From: Nocardia amamiensis
GTDB taxonomy: Bacteria > Actinomycetota > Actinomycetes > Mycobacteriales > Mycobacteriaceae
Length of the DNA stretch: 64,000 bases
Direction: 5' to 3'
Assembly: GCF_015477605.1 (NCBI RefSeq)
Contig: NZ_JADLQX010000014.1
Span: 1 to 64,000, forward strand
A program made the position numbers and the translations under genes. Below the pieces are notes generated by a model. The model worked only from the letters and a program-made list of their open reading frames with translations. It had not been told where the DNA came from and ran no database searches. Below, one piece after another: positions 35,893-44,274 of the stretch (the stretch's first letter is position 1; every line of letters begins with the position of its first letter).

Positions 35893-37215
35893 GTGATGAC
35901 TATTGCTGTCGACAGCACCTGTGCCGCACTAGCCCGGGTCTCCGGCGACGAACTGCTGGTGCCGCTTGTGCAGGGCGGAACGGCGACCTACGCCAACTTC
36001 GACTACGCGGCGAGCGCGCCGGCGTTGGTGGAGGTCACCGACCGCGTGCAGCGGCTGCTGCCGTTCTACGCGAGCGTGCACCGCGGCGCGGGTTACGCTT
36101 CGCGGATCTCCACCGAGTGCTACGAGGCCGCCCGCGGATCGGTGGCCGAGTTCCTCGACGCCGCCGACGACCAGGTGGTGGTGTTCACCCGCAATACCAC
36201 CGACTCGCTGAATTTGCTCGCGTCCTGCGTGCCAGGCGACACGGTGGTGCTCGATATCGAGCACCACGCGAACTTCCTCCCGTGGACCAGGCACGGCCGC
36301 CGCGTCGTGCAGGCGGCCGACACCGTCGAGGAGACCGTGGGCAGGCTGGTCGCCGAGTTGTGCAGCAAGCCGGCCGCGTTGCTCGCGGTGACCGGCGCGT
36401 CGAACGTCACCGGTGAGGTGCTTCCGCTGGAGCGGCTGGCCACCATCGCGCACCAGTGCGGCGCCCGGATCCTGGTCGACGCGGCCCAGCTGGCGCCGCA
36501 CCGGCGGATCAGCCTGCGCGACATCGGAATCGACTACTTGGCCTGCTCCGGCCACAAGCTGTACGCGCCCTTCGGCGCCGGTGTGCTGGTGGGCAAGCGC
36601 GATTGGCTCGACGCGGCGCAGCCCTACCTATCCGGCGGCGGGGCGGTTCGCGAGGTGAGCATTACCGAGACCGAGTGGGCGCCCGCTCCGCAGCGGCACG
36701 AGGCCGGGTCGCCGAACGTGCTCGGCGCCGCCGCGCTGGCCGCCGCTTGTGACGCGCTCTGTGCCATCGATGCCGAAACCCTTGCCGCCCACGAAAAACG
36801 GCTCGCCGATCGACTCCGCGACGGCCTCGCCGCGATCCCGGGCGTGCGCCTGCTGCGCATCTGGTCCGACAGCCCCGACTCGGTCGGCATCGTCGCCTTC
36901 GCGTTCGACGGATTCGCTCCCGGTCATGTCGCCGCCTACCTCTCCGCCGAACACGGCATCGGCGTGCGCGACGGACGTTTCTGCGCCCACCCGCTGCTCG
37001 CCCGCCTCGGCCTGGACGGCGCCCTGCGCGCCAGCATCGGCCTCGGCACCACGTCCGCCGACGTGGACCGCCTGATCGACGCCGTGTCCACCCTCGTGAC
37101 CACCGGCCCAACCTGGGACTACGCCGCTACGAACGGCCTGTGGAACCCCACCCCCGAAACCCGCCCGTTCACCTCCACCACCCCCACCGGCGCGGCCCCC
37201 TGCCTGATCGGCTGA
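35893..37215 (+). CDS. Class V aminotransferase / cysteine-desulfurase-like PLP enzyme under SAM control
   Basis: 440 residues. PLP lysine Lys222 in ACSGHKLYAPFGAG; cofactor-binding Asp/Gln in ILVDAAQLAPH; the earlier signature FTRNTTDSLNLLA and DIEHHANFLPW fit the NifS/CsdA-like group. The enzyme probably removes sulfur or an amino group from a cysteine-like substrate. A SAM-IV riboswitch directly upstream ties it to methionine/SAM homeostasis, so a role in sulfur supply or in a methionine-related transsulfuration step is the best guess. Start GTG 35893 (ATG 35896 follows at once; either may be used). A weak GGGA is 6-8 bases upstream. The last 30 residues (TPETRPFTSTTPTG) are an unstructured tail. 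Confidence 0.85.
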   Translation: MMTIAVDSTCAALARVSGDELLVPLVQGGTATYANFDYAASAPALVEVTDRVQRLLPFYASVHRGAGYASRISTECYEAARGSVAEFLDAADDQVVVFTRNTTDSLNLLASCVPGDTVVLDIEHHANFLPWTRHGRRVVQAADTVEETVGRLVAELCSKPAALLAVTGASNVTGEVLPLERLATIAHQCGARILVDAAQLAPHRRISLRDIGIDYLACSGHKLYAPFGAGVLVGKRDWLDAAQPYLSGGGAVREVSITETEWAPAPQRHEAGSPNVLGAAALAAACDALCAIDAETLAAHEKRLADRLRDGLAAIPGVRLLRIWSDSPDSVGIVAFAFDGFAPGHVAAYLSAEHGIGVRDGRFCAHPLLARLGLDGALRASIGLGTTSADVDRLIDAVSTLVTTGPTWDYAATNGLWNPTPETRPFTSTTPTGAAPCLIG

Positions 37216-37283
37216 CGACGCGGTCCGAGCGGCGTTGCCGGATAGTATCGGCGTATCCGGCAACCCGACCTCGAGGTGGACCT

Positions 37284-37883
37284 ATGAGCATGCTGCCAGT
37301 CTGGGCCACCGATCCGGGCGCTCTCCTCATCACGGAGGAGGGCTACGACGCGCTCCCGGAAGATGTGCAGCGGCAGATCGAGGTGGTCGACGGCCACGTG
37401 ATCGTGTGCCGCAGCGGAACCTTCCAGCACAACAACGTGGCCCGGCGGCTGGCGAACGCTTTGGAGCAGGCGAGCCCCGATGAGCCGTGCACCGGCGTGG
37501 TGACCGATTTCGAGATGTACTACGTCCGGAGCCGTCCGGCGAGCCCGGGCTTCTCGTTTCGCCGCCCGGATGTCGCGCTGTACCGGTGCATCGACGGCGA
37601 TCGGAAACTGACGACCGCGGACGTACTTCTGGTGGGGGAGGTCGTCTCGCCGGGATCGGAGTACACCGACACCGTCGACAAGTGCGCGGAGTATGCGAAC
37701 GAGGGGATCCCGATCTATCTGATCGTGCACCTGGCCGCCGATCGCACAGTGAAGATCATCCAGGAGTACCGCCTCGACTGGGCGAGCCGCAGCTACCGGC
37801 TGGCCGAGACCCACCAGGAGGTGCTCCGGCTGACCGACCCCTTTCCGGTCGACATCGGATTCGGCGCCTTGGACGGCGCCTGA
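37284..37883 (+). CDS. Uma2-family (DUF820) PD-(D/E)xK protein
   Basis: 199 residues, restriction-endonuclease-like fold. Catalytic-type motifs: GFSFRRPDVALY (Asp), LLVGEVVSPGSEYTD (Glu) and the following DKCAEYANEGIPIYLIVH (Lys-containing helix), the standard Uma2 order. Members are very abundant in cyanobacteria and actinobacteria and are thought to be transposon-derived nucleases of uncertain use. ATG 37284 follows GAGGTGG with 4 bases spacing. Stands alone; no insertion sequence ends visible. Nuclease activity not proven for the family. Confidence 0.88.
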   Translation: MSMLPVWATDPGALLITEEGYDALPEDVQRQIEVVDGHVIVCRSGTFQHNNVARRLANALEQASPDEPCTGVVTDFEMYYVRSRPASPGFSFRRPDVALYRCIDGDRKLTTADVLLVGEVVSPGSEYTDTVDKCAEYANEGIPIYLIVHLAADRTVKIIQEYRLDWASRSYRLAETHQEVLRLTDPFPVDIGFGALDGA

Positions 37884-37935
37884 TGTCGCGCCGAGATCCA
37901 AGTACGCGGCTGCAGCGAGGCAGCCGCCTATTCCA

Positions 37936-38487
37936 TCAGTCGCCCAGCAACGTCGGGCGGTAATAGCGGCCGTTGTAGTACAGGAGCGGGGCCGCGGCGG
38001 GCTCTTCGTCGGTGTTGTCGTGGACCCGGGTGACCAGGCCGACGACGAAGGTGTGGTCGCCGATGGGGATGAGCTGGTGCACGGTGGTGCGCAGCCAGAT
38101 GGGGGTGCCGTGCAGGACCGGCTCGCCGGTGTCCAGGGAGGTCCACAGGGAGCGGTCGGTGAATCGCTCCTCGGCGGCGCGCGAGAACCGGTGGGCCAGG
38201 TGCTGCTGGTGTTCGCCGAGGAAGTGGATGACGACGGATTCGGCGTCCAGCATGGCGGTCAGGCTGGAGGACGTGTGCGCGATGTTGAACGAGACCAGCG
38301 GCGGGTCGAGCGACAGCGACGCGAAGGAGGTGGCGGTGAAGCCGACCGGCCCGCGCGGCGAACTGAGCGTGACGACGGTGACGCCCGCGGGGTAGTGGCG
38401 CATGGAGGCGCGATACTGCTCGGCGGTGATGCCGCTCAGATCATCGGGAACCTGGAGTTCCGTCTCGGGCCGTGGTGCTTCTGTCAC
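37936..38487 (-). CDS. Flavin reductase-like domain protein
   Basis: 183 residues, FMN-binding split barrel of the flavin-reductase family (HpaC/NtaB type), which supplies reduced flavin to two-component monooxygenases. Motifs: MRHYPAGVTVVTLSSPRGPVG, TATSFASLSLDPPLVSFNI and the end LLYYNGRYYRPTLLGD. The N-terminal 25 residues are variable. GTG 38487 has TAGTTT (minus strand, 38499-38494) 6 bases upstream, a leaderless pattern. No monooxygenase gene lies next to it, so its partner must be encoded elsewhere. Confidence 0.88.
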   Translation of the reverse strand: MTEAPRPETELQVPDDLSGITAEQYRASMRHYPAGVTVVTLSSPRGPVGFTATSFASLSLDPPLVSFNIAHTSSSLTAMLDAESVVIHFLGEHQQHLAHRFSRAAEERFTDRSLWTSLDTGEPVLHGTPIWLRTTVHQLIPIGDHTFVVGLVTRVHDNTDEEPAAAPLLYYNGRYYRPTLLGD

Positions 38488-38552
38488 AGGACGAAACTAC
38501 GCCGGATCGCCGAGCCGGCGCGGAGCGCGTGGTGCTGGAGGCCGTCCACCGG

Positions 38553-39029
38553 TCAGTCGACGTCGATCGGAAGACCCGCGGTGATCCGCAGCAGCTCCCG
38601 GAACGACGTGCGGAAAATAGTGTTCGGGTGCCCGCCGGCGGCCCAGAGTTCGCGATGCCGCGACAGCGCGTTGTCCACCCAGGTCGGCAGGTTGGTCGGA
38701 TGGCCGACCGGTGCGACACCGCCGATCGGCTGACCGGTGACCTCGCGCACCAGCTTGGCCGGGGCGCGGGTCAGCGTGCCCTCCAGGCGCGCGCTGGTGT
38801 TCGCCAGGTCGACCTGGTGCGCGCCCGAGACCAGCAGCAGTACCGGGTCGTCATCGAGCAGGAAGACCAGCGATTTCGTGATCGCGCCCACGTCGACGCC
38901 CAGCGCTCGGGCGGCGTCTGTGGCGGTGTGCGTCGGCTCCGGCTGGGCCATGATCAGGCCGTGGTGGCCTCGGGCGATGAGGGTATCGGCGACCCGGCAG
39001 GCGACCGGTGGCAATGACGACCTGCGCAT
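38553..39029 (-). CDS. YbaK/EbsC-family aminoacyl-tRNA deacylase
   Basis: 158 residues, YbaK/ProX fold that clears misacylated tRNA (Cys-tRNA-Pro or similar). Family features: the beta-strand with TDAARALGVDVGAITKSLVF (containing the catalytic Lys), and PIGGVAPVGHPTNLPTWVD near the end (GGVxPxG motif). Gene lies alone between flavin reductase and the OHCU-like gene, all on the minus strand, with 65 bases to its downstream neighbour. Specificity not predictable from sequence. Confidence 0.9.
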   Translation of the reverse strand: MRRSSLPPVACRVADTLIARGHHGLIMAQPEPTHTATDAARALGVDVGAITKSLVFLLDDDPVLLLVSGAHQVDLANTSARLEGTLTRAPAKLVREVTGQPIGGVAPVGHPTNLPTWVDNALSRHRELWAAGGHPNTIFRTSFRELLRITAGLPIDVD

Positions 39030-39080
39030 CTCACCAGGGTAGAGCGATTGCGGGCGGTACGCCGCGCGAGTCGCGCCGGC

Positions 39081-39401
39081 TCAGTATTCCGGATATCCCT
39101 CGACCGGCCCGAGCATCCCGGAGATCCGCGCACGGGTGATCCGCGCGAGCTGGGCCAGGTCGTGCGATGAGACCTGCTCGTGCACAAGCGCTTCGAAGGC
39201 GCGCTCGACATCTCGTTGGGAGAGGGCGAGGAGTTCGGCATCCGCCTTGGTGAGCAGCGCGTCCCGGTCCGGGTAGGGGCGAGCATCGGCGAGCTTCGCC
39301 GCCCAGGTGACGTTGTAACAGCATTCGTACAGTGCGTGAATCGCGCGGCCACGCGGCATTTCATTGAACCGGTCGAGGCCGATTCCGCGATGCATCAGCA
39401 T
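39081..39401 (-). CDS. Shortened OHCU-decarboxylase-like protein
   Basis: 106 residues. Residues 8-70 (LDRFNEMPRGRAIHALYECC, then WAAKLADARPYPDRDALLTK, ADAELLALSQRDVERAF) follow the N-terminal half of 2-oxo-4-hydroxy-4-carboxy-5-ureidoimidazoline decarboxylase closely. The catalytic HPRIG block that should come next is replaced (EALVHEQVSSHDLAQ), and the C-terminal half is missing; a normal enzyme has about 165 residues. It is therefore probably not an active decarboxylase of urate breakdown. A strong GGAGGAG precedes ATG 39401, so the short form is expressed from a proper start. No other urate genes are nearby. The relation is my own reading, moderate certainty. Confidence 0.7.
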   Translation of the reverse strand: MLMHRGIGLDRFNEMPRGRAIHALYECCYNVTWAAKLADARPYPDRDALLTKADAELLALSQRDVERAFEALVHEQVSSHDLAQLARITRARISGMLGPVEGYPEY

Positions 39402-39594
39402 GATCTCCTCCGAACCCGATGAATCCAAAGTTTGCTGACTCGACCATGATCCGGCCTCGGCCGAACCGGGAACCAGTGCGCTGCTGCTAATTTGCACAGG
39501 ATTTACACGTTGCGACGTTTGCGCGGTGCGTCCTGCATGCCGGAAGGTCCCGGCCCGGAGTTCCGATCTCATTTTCTCTCGATACGCTGTACAA

Positions 39595-40416
39595 ATGACA
39601 GATTGGCAGGCTTTTACCGTCGAAACGAAGGACAACGTCGCGCAGGTGACGCTGACCGGCCCTGGCAAGGGCAATGCGATGGGCCCGGATTTCTGGCGCG
39701 AGTTGCCGGAGATCTTCCAGGCGCTGGACACCGACCCCGAGGTCCGCGCGATCGTGCTGACCGGTTCCGGGAAGCACTTCTCCTACGGTCTCGACTTGCC
39801 CGCGATGAGCGGCACGTTCGGCCCGCTGCTGGCCGATCGGGCCTTGGCCGCGCCGCGCACCGACTTCCTGACCGAGATCCGCGGTATGCAGGCTTCGGTC
39901 ACGGCGGTGGCGGACAGCCGCAAGCCGGTGATCGCCGCGATCTCCGGGTGGTGCATCGGCGGTGGGCTGGACCTCATCGCCGCCGCCGACATCCGCTACG
40001 CCAGCGCCGACGCGAAGTTCAGCCTGCGCGAGGCCAAGGTCGCGATCGTCGCCGACATCGGGTCGCTGCACCGGCTGCCCGGCATCATCGGCGAGGGGCA
40101 CCTGCGTGAGCTCGCCTACACCGCCAAGGACATCGATGCCGCGCGTGCGGAGAGGATCGGCCTGGTCAACGAGGTCTTCCCGGATCAGGAGGCGGTGCTG
40201 GACGCGGCGCACGCCACCGCGCGCGAGATCGCCGCGAACCCGCCGCTGGTCGTGCAGGGCGTCAAGGATGTGCTGGATCAGCGGCGCAAGGACGAGGTCG
40301 CCGCGGGCCTGCGCTACGTCTCGGCGTGGAATGCCGCATTCCTGCCCTCGGAGGACTTGACCGAAGCGATCAAGGCGGTCTTCGAGAAACGCGCGCCCGA
40401 GTTCCGCGGCAAGTGA
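39595..40416 (+). CDS. Crotonase-family enzyme, dienoyl-CoA isomerase-like
   Basis: 273 residues of the enoyl-CoA hydratase/isomerase superfamily, CoA-bound substrate, cytoplasmic. Oxyanion hole parts: KHFSYGLDLPAM and WCIGGGLDLIAAADIRYA. The three acidic residues of delta3,5-delta2,4-dienoyl-CoA isomerase appear kept: Asp in GGGLDLI, Glu in FSLREAKVAI and Asp in AIVADIGSLHRLP (alignment to rat Ech1 from memory). This points to isomerase use in the oxidation of unsaturated fatty acids rather than plain hydration. ATG 39595 has TACGCT at 39583-39588, 6 bases upstream (leaderless). The frame runs back to 39526 without support. Confidence 0.9.
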   Translation: MTDWQAFTVETKDNVAQVTLTGPGKGNAMGPDFWRELPEIFQALDTDPEVRAIVLTGSGKHFSYGLDLPAMSGTFGPLLADRALAAPRTDFLTEIRGMQASVTAVADSRKPVIAAISGWCIGGGLDLIAAADIRYASADAKFSLREAKVAIVADIGSLHRLPGIIGEGHLRELAYTAKDIDAARAERIGLVNEVFPDQEAVLDAAHATAREIAANPPLVVQGVKDVLDQRRKDEVAAGLRYVSAWNAAFLPSEDLTEAIKAVFEKRAPEFRGK

Positions 40417-40599
40417 GTTCGACGGCGCGTCCGTGCCGGAACGGGCGCGCCATGCCGACCACACGGCGTGTGCAGGGTGGGCAAGGTGATTCGCCCCAGG
40501 GTTGCCTTCCCGTCACCCTAGGGGTGGCTGTGCGAGGCAGCGATCGCCCATAACGTCTGTGACGTCAGAAATTCCGCCCCGCATTCAGGAGCACAAACA

Positions 40600-40842
40600 A
40601 TGCGTATCAAGTCCATCCTCGCCGCTGGTCTTCTGGCCACCGCCGCCGTCGCCGGGGTGTCGACGGCAGCTTCGGCCTCGGCCGCGCCGGGATACCAGGA
40701 CGTCGCCTACGGCGGCACCTACGTCGGCACCTACGCCACCTTCGACGCCTGCCGCGCCGACGGCATTTCGCCGAGCACCGGCGGCTACTACTGGGAGTGC
40801 GTCGAGACCTACAGCGGCTGGGATCTCTACATCTACTACTGA
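40600..40842 (+). CDS. Small secreted aromatic-rich protein
   Basis: 80 residues. Signal peptide MRIKS, hydrophobic AAGLLATAAVAGVSTAASASA, cleavage after ASA. The mature 50 residues are rich in Tyr, Trp and Gly (GGTYVGTYATFDACRADG, GGYYWECVETYSGWDLYIYY) and hold two Cys that can pair. No known family, although similar short secreted proteins recur in Nocardia and Streptomyces. AGGAG lies 8 bases before the ATG. A proper terminator follows at 40861-40889, so it is expressed as a single unit. Function unknown. Confidence 0.8.
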   Translation: MRIKSILAAGLLATAAVAGVSTAASASAAPGYQDVAYGGTYVGTYATFDACRADGISPSTGGYYWECVETYSGWDLYIYY

Positions 40843-40860
40843 GCCACCTGTCACTGAGAA

Positions 40861-40889
40861 GGGGCATCCGGTATCCGGATGTCCCTTTT
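40861..40889 (+). terminator. Rho-independent terminator after the small secreted protein gene
   Basis: An 11-bp stem (40861-40871 with 40875-40885; one G-T pair), 3-base loop, followed by TTTT. Rare in this GC-rich window for being a textbook example. Confidence 0.88.
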
Positions 40890-40919
40890 CGCCTTTCGGC
40901 TCTCGATGGGCCGGGAAGA

Positions 40920-40959
40920 CGAAGCGGGGAGCCCGGAATTCACCGGACTCCCCGCTTCG
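40920..40959 (-). terminator. Terminator hairpin of ppa
   Basis: A perfect 12-bp stem, CGAAGCGGGGAG at 40920-40931 with CTCCCCGCTTCG at 40948-40959, located just beyond the ppa stop. On the minus strand it is followed by TCTTCCC. Confidence 0.75.
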
Positions 40960-40977
40960 CTCGTGCCGTACTGGCTT

Positions 40978-41469
40978 TCAGTGCCCGCCCTGGTCCTTCA
41001 GGCGCTGGATGGAAGCCTCGACCTCGGCCTCGGCCTCGGCGCGGCCGACCCACTCCGAACCCTTGACGTACTTGCCGGGCTCGAGGTCCTTGTAGCGCTC
41101 GAAGAAGTGCTTGATCGCGGCCAGTTCGAACTCCGGGACGTCCTTCAGGTCCTGGATGTGGTCCCAGCGCGGGTCGCCCGCGGGCACGCACAGGATCTTG
41201 TCGTCGCCGCCCGCCTCGTCGACCATCTTGTACATCGCGACCGGACGGGCCTCCACGATCACGCCGGGGAACACCGAGTCGGGCAGCAGGACCAGCGCGT
41301 CCAGCGGGTCACCGTCCTCGCCGAGGGTGTTCTCGATGTAGCCGTAGTCGGCGGGATAGACCATGGACGTGTACAGGAACCGGTCGAGCCGGACCCGGCC
41401 GGTCTCGTGATCGACCTCGTACTTGTTCCGGGACCCCTTCGGGATCTCGATGGTGACGTCGAACTCCAC
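40978..41469 (-). CDS. ppa: Inorganic pyrophosphatase
   Basis: 163-residue family I soluble pyrophosphatase, which splits the pyrophosphate made in biosynthesis. Metal-binding core DYGYIENTLGEDGDPLDALVLL and substrate-binding KGSRNKYEVDHETG, DKILCVP, then KHFFERYKDLEPGKYVK are all intact. GTG 41469 has GAAGGAGA 6 bases upstream. The length is normal. Convergent with the secreted-protein gene and divergent from dacB, the same order as Rv3628/Rv3627c in M. tuberculosis. Confidence 0.97.
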   Translation of the reverse strand: MEFDVTIEIPKGSRNKYEVDHETGRVRLDRFLYTSMVYPADYGYIENTLGEDGDPLDALVLLPDSVFPGVIVEARPVAMYKMVDEAGGDDKILCVPAGDPRWDHIQDLKDVPEFELAAIKHFFERYKDLEPGKYVKGSEWVGRAEAEAEVEASIQRLKDQGGH

Positions 41470-41665
41470 GCCATCTCCTTCATTGCATCGGTGCCGAGCC
41501 GGCGACTCGGCTTCTTTTCGGCGACTGCCGACTCGGCCGCTGCGGAGTGTGCCGACTCGCCAGGTTGTTCGGGGGAACGGTTGCGCAACGAGGATAGTGT
41601 GGTCGGCGGGGAGATGGGTGCGGCAGGCGGCTGCTGCGAGAATCGGTCAGGAGAGCGGCGGCGAC

Positions 41666-43126
41666 GTGTTTGGTGGCAACGAGAACATCGGTGGGCTGGC
41701 TGCCCGGCGCAGGCGCAACAGATCGATCGGCGTAGCGGTCACGCTGGGCGTATTACTCGGGGTCGTGGTGGTGGCGCTTTTCACAATACGGCCGTGGACC
41801 GCCGAATTCCGGCACGGCAGGCTGACCATCGCCGCACCGCCCGCGCCGGTCGAGCCGTCGCCGCAGGTCAGCCCGGCACGCTCGAACGCGCCCGCGCCGA
41901 GTCCCGCCGGGATGGCCGCGGCGCTGGCCCCGGTGATCGGCAACCCGGACCTCGGCGCGTTCGCCGGCCAGGTGACCGACGCCGACAGCGCCATGGTGCT
42001 GTGGAGCGGCGACGCGAGCAAACCGATGATCCCCTCGTCTACCGCCAAGATTCTCACCACCGCGGCCGCTCTGCTCACGCTGCCCGCCGAGCACCGGCTG
42101 ACCACCAGGGTGGTCGCCGGTTCGGCGCCGAACGAATTGGTGCTGGTCGGCGGCGGCGATCCGACGCTCACCGCGCAGCCGGACGGCAAGGGCTACTACC
42201 CGAACGGGCCGCGCCTGTCCGATCTGGTGGCCCAGATCAAAGCCGCGGGCCGACCGGTGGACACCATCGTCGTCGACACCTCCGCCTACACCGGCCCGAC
42301 CATGGCTCAGGGCTGGGACCCGATCGACATTCCGGAGGGCTCGATCGCCCCGATCGAGCCGGTGATGATCGATGGCGGCCGCCTGCAACCGCTCGTCGAA
42401 TACTCGCCGCGCACCCCCACCCCCGCACTGGACGCCGGGCGGCGGCTGGCCGCCGACCTCGGCCTCGACCCCGCCCTGGTCAGGATCGGCGTCGCGCCGC
42501 AGGGCGCGGCCGAGATCGCCGGCGTGCGGTCGGCCCCGCTGCGCGATCGGCTGCGCGACATGATGGTCTACTCCGACAACGTGCTCGCCGAGGCGATCGG
42601 ACGGGAGATCGCGACGGCGACCGGAGGCGAGGCTTCCTTCAGCGGCGGGGTCGCCGCAGTGCGCGCGGCGCTGCGCACGGCCGGTTTCGATCTCACCGGC
42701 TTGGATATGCACGACAGCAGCGGGCTTTCGGTCGACGACCGGATTCCCGCCCGGTTGCTCGACCGAGTCGTGGCGACCGCCGCCAAGGCCAGCGGCGCCG
42801 CCATGGTGCAACCGGCGGGCACGAAAGCCAAGCCGGAGACCGACCGGATCGCGGCGACCTTGGCGCCGATGCTGGACAATCTGCCGGTCGCAGGTGCAAC
42901 CGGCTCGCTGACCAGCCGATACGTCACCAGGGACCGGCAGGGCGCAGGCTGGGTCCGGGCCAAGACCGGAACTCTGTCGGTGTCCAGCGCGTTGGTCGGG
43001 TATGTGCTTGACGCCGATGGGCGGGTGCTGACCTTCGCTCTGATGTCGAACGATCGACCACCGGAGGTGAGCAGGCCCGCGTTGGACGCGATCGCAGGCA
43101 CGCTGCGAAACTGTGGATGCTCATGA
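41666..43126 (+). CDS. dacB: D-alanyl-D-alanine carboxypeptidase/endopeptidase (PBP4 type)
   Basis: About 486 residues. A short Arg-rich cytoplasmic start (AARRRRNRS) and one membrane anchor (IGVAVTLGVLLGVVVVALF) hold a periplasmic penicillin-binding domain: SxxK motif in PSSTAKILT (Ser, Lys), SxN in YSDNVLAEAIG, and KTG in RAKTGTLS. Class C low-molecular-weight PBP that trims or opens peptidoglycan cross-links. It ends GTLRNCGCS, with two Cys as in Rv3627c. Start is uncertain: GTG 41666 has AGGAGAG 10-12 bases away; GTG 41618 with GGGGAG is the alternative and would add 16 residues. Confidence 0.92.
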   Translation: MFGGNENIGGLAARRRRNRSIGVAVTLGVLLGVVVVALFTIRPWTAEFRHGRLTIAAPPAPVEPSPQVSPARSNAPAPSPAGMAAALAPVIGNPDLGAFAGQVTDADSAMVLWSGDASKPMIPSSTAKILTTAAALLTLPAEHRLTTRVVAGSAPNELVLVGGGDPTLTAQPDGKGYYPNGPRLSDLVAQIKAAGRPVDTIVVDTSAYTGPTMAQGWDPIDIPEGSIAPIEPVMIDGGRLQPLVEYSPRTPTPALDAGRRLAADLGLDPALVRIGVAPQGAAEIAGVRSAPLRDRLRDMMVYSDNVLAEAIGREIATATGGEASFSGGVAAVRAALRTAGFDLTGLDMHDSSGLSVDDRIPARLLDRVVATAAKASGAAMVQPAGTKAKPETDRIAATLAPMLDNLPVAGATGSLTSRYVTRDRQGAGWVRAKTGTLSVSSALVGYVLDADGRVLTFALMSNDRPPEVSRPALDAIAGTLRNCGCS

Positions 43127-43139
43127 CGGGTGGTTGACC

Positions 43140-44249
43140 ATGACCCAGCAAGATTCCCCGACCGCCGGGTCCGGCCCCGTAAGCGCGATCGAGCGGCGGA
43201 AGGGTCGTGCGGGTCTGTCCGGCGTGGTCGACTGGCGCCTGGCCGCAAAGACCGGTTCCGCTCTGGTGCCTGCGGGTCCGCGCACATCGCGCTACTCGGC
43301 CGAGCAGGTCGTCGCGGAACTGGCCGACGCGTCCGTACGCGCCGAAGCGCCGGTTCGCGAGGTGAGCGGATTGCTGGACGACCGCCCGGTGCCCGCCGCC
43401 AGGATCGTCGACCGGCCGGGCTGGATCAGGGCTGCCGCCGACTCCATGGCCCAGCTCACCGGCACCGGTGGCGCGCCCACTGGAAGCAGGCTGTTCGCGG
43501 GCAAGCCCGCCGGTGTCCAGGCAGGCGCGATGCTCGCGTTCCTGTCGACCGCGATCCTCGGCCAGTACGACCCGTTCACGGAGGCCGACGGCACCCTGCT
43601 GCTGGTCGCGCCGAACATCGTGGCGGTGGAGCGTGCGCTCGGGGTGTCGCCGAGCGATTTCCGGCTCTGGGTCTGCCTGCACGAGGTGACGCATCGGGTG
43701 CAGTTCTCCTCCGCGCCCTGGTTGACCGACTACATGCGCGCCAACGTCGAGGTGCTCGGCGAAGTCGGCGACGAGCCGCTGGCCGAGATGCTCTCCCGGC
43801 TGGTCGAGGAGCTGCGCGAGCGTCGTCGCGGCGGCGTTCCGGACGACCCTGCCGCGCGCGGCGTGGTCGGCCTGCTGCGTGCCACTCAGGCGCCGCCGCA
43901 GCGTGAGGCGCTCGACCGCCTGCTCATGCTCGGCACTCTGCTGGAAGGGCACGCCGATCACGTCATGGACGCGGTCGGTCCCGCGGTCGTTCCGACGGTC
44001 CAGCAGATCCGCACCGCTTTCGATCAGCGCCGCAGGCGTCCGACCAACCCACTGCAACGCCTGCTGCGCGCCCTGCTCGGCGTGGACGCGAAGGTCGCGC
44101 AGTATGTGCGCGGCAAGAAGTTCGTCGACGAGGTGGTCGGCAGTGTCGGCATGGCGCGGTTCAACACCGTGTGGACCGAGGCGGACGCCCTGCCCCGCAC
44201 CGATGAGATCGAGAACCCGCAGCGCTGGATCGAACGGGTTCTGGGGTAG
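43140..44249 (+). CDS. Zinc-dependent metalloprotease, DUF2342 family (Rv3626c-like)
   Basis: 369 residues. HExxH in CLHEVTHRVQF with a likely third ligand Glu in LLEGHADHVMD, the order known for this actinobacterial family (sometimes annotated as F420-associated). No signal peptide. The N-terminal part (AIERRKGRAGLSGVVDWRLAAK) is family standard. It should be cytosolic; substrate not known. The ATG 43140 is 14 bases after the dacB stop, so they form one operon. Same neighbour set as in mycobacteria (dacB, Rv3626c, tilS, hpt). Confidence 0.9.
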   Translation: MTQQDSPTAGSGPVSAIERRKGRAGLSGVVDWRLAAKTGSALVPAGPRTSRYSAEQVVAELADASVRAEAPVREVSGLLDDRPVPAARIVDRPGWIRAAADSMAQLTGTGGAPTGSRLFAGKPAGVQAGAMLAFLSTAILGQYDPFTEADGTLLLVAPNIVAVERALGVSPSDFRLWVCLHEVTHRVQFSSAPWLTDYMRANVEVLGEVGDEPLAEMLSRLVEELRERRRGGVPDDPAARGVVGLLRATQAPPQREALDRLLMLGTLLEGHADHVMDAVGPAVVPTVQQIRTAFDQRRRRPTNPLQRLLRALLGVDAKVAQYVRGKKFVDEVVGSVGMARFNTVWTEADALPRTDEIENPQRWIERVLG

Positions 44250-44274
44250 GGCGGTCAGTCGGTAGGCTGCCCGC

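Noticed and set aside
37284..37883. Uma2 gene as evidence for a mobile element or prophage
   Set aside because: No terminal inverted repeats, target duplications, transposase or integrase are nearby. The protein occurs as an isolated gene.
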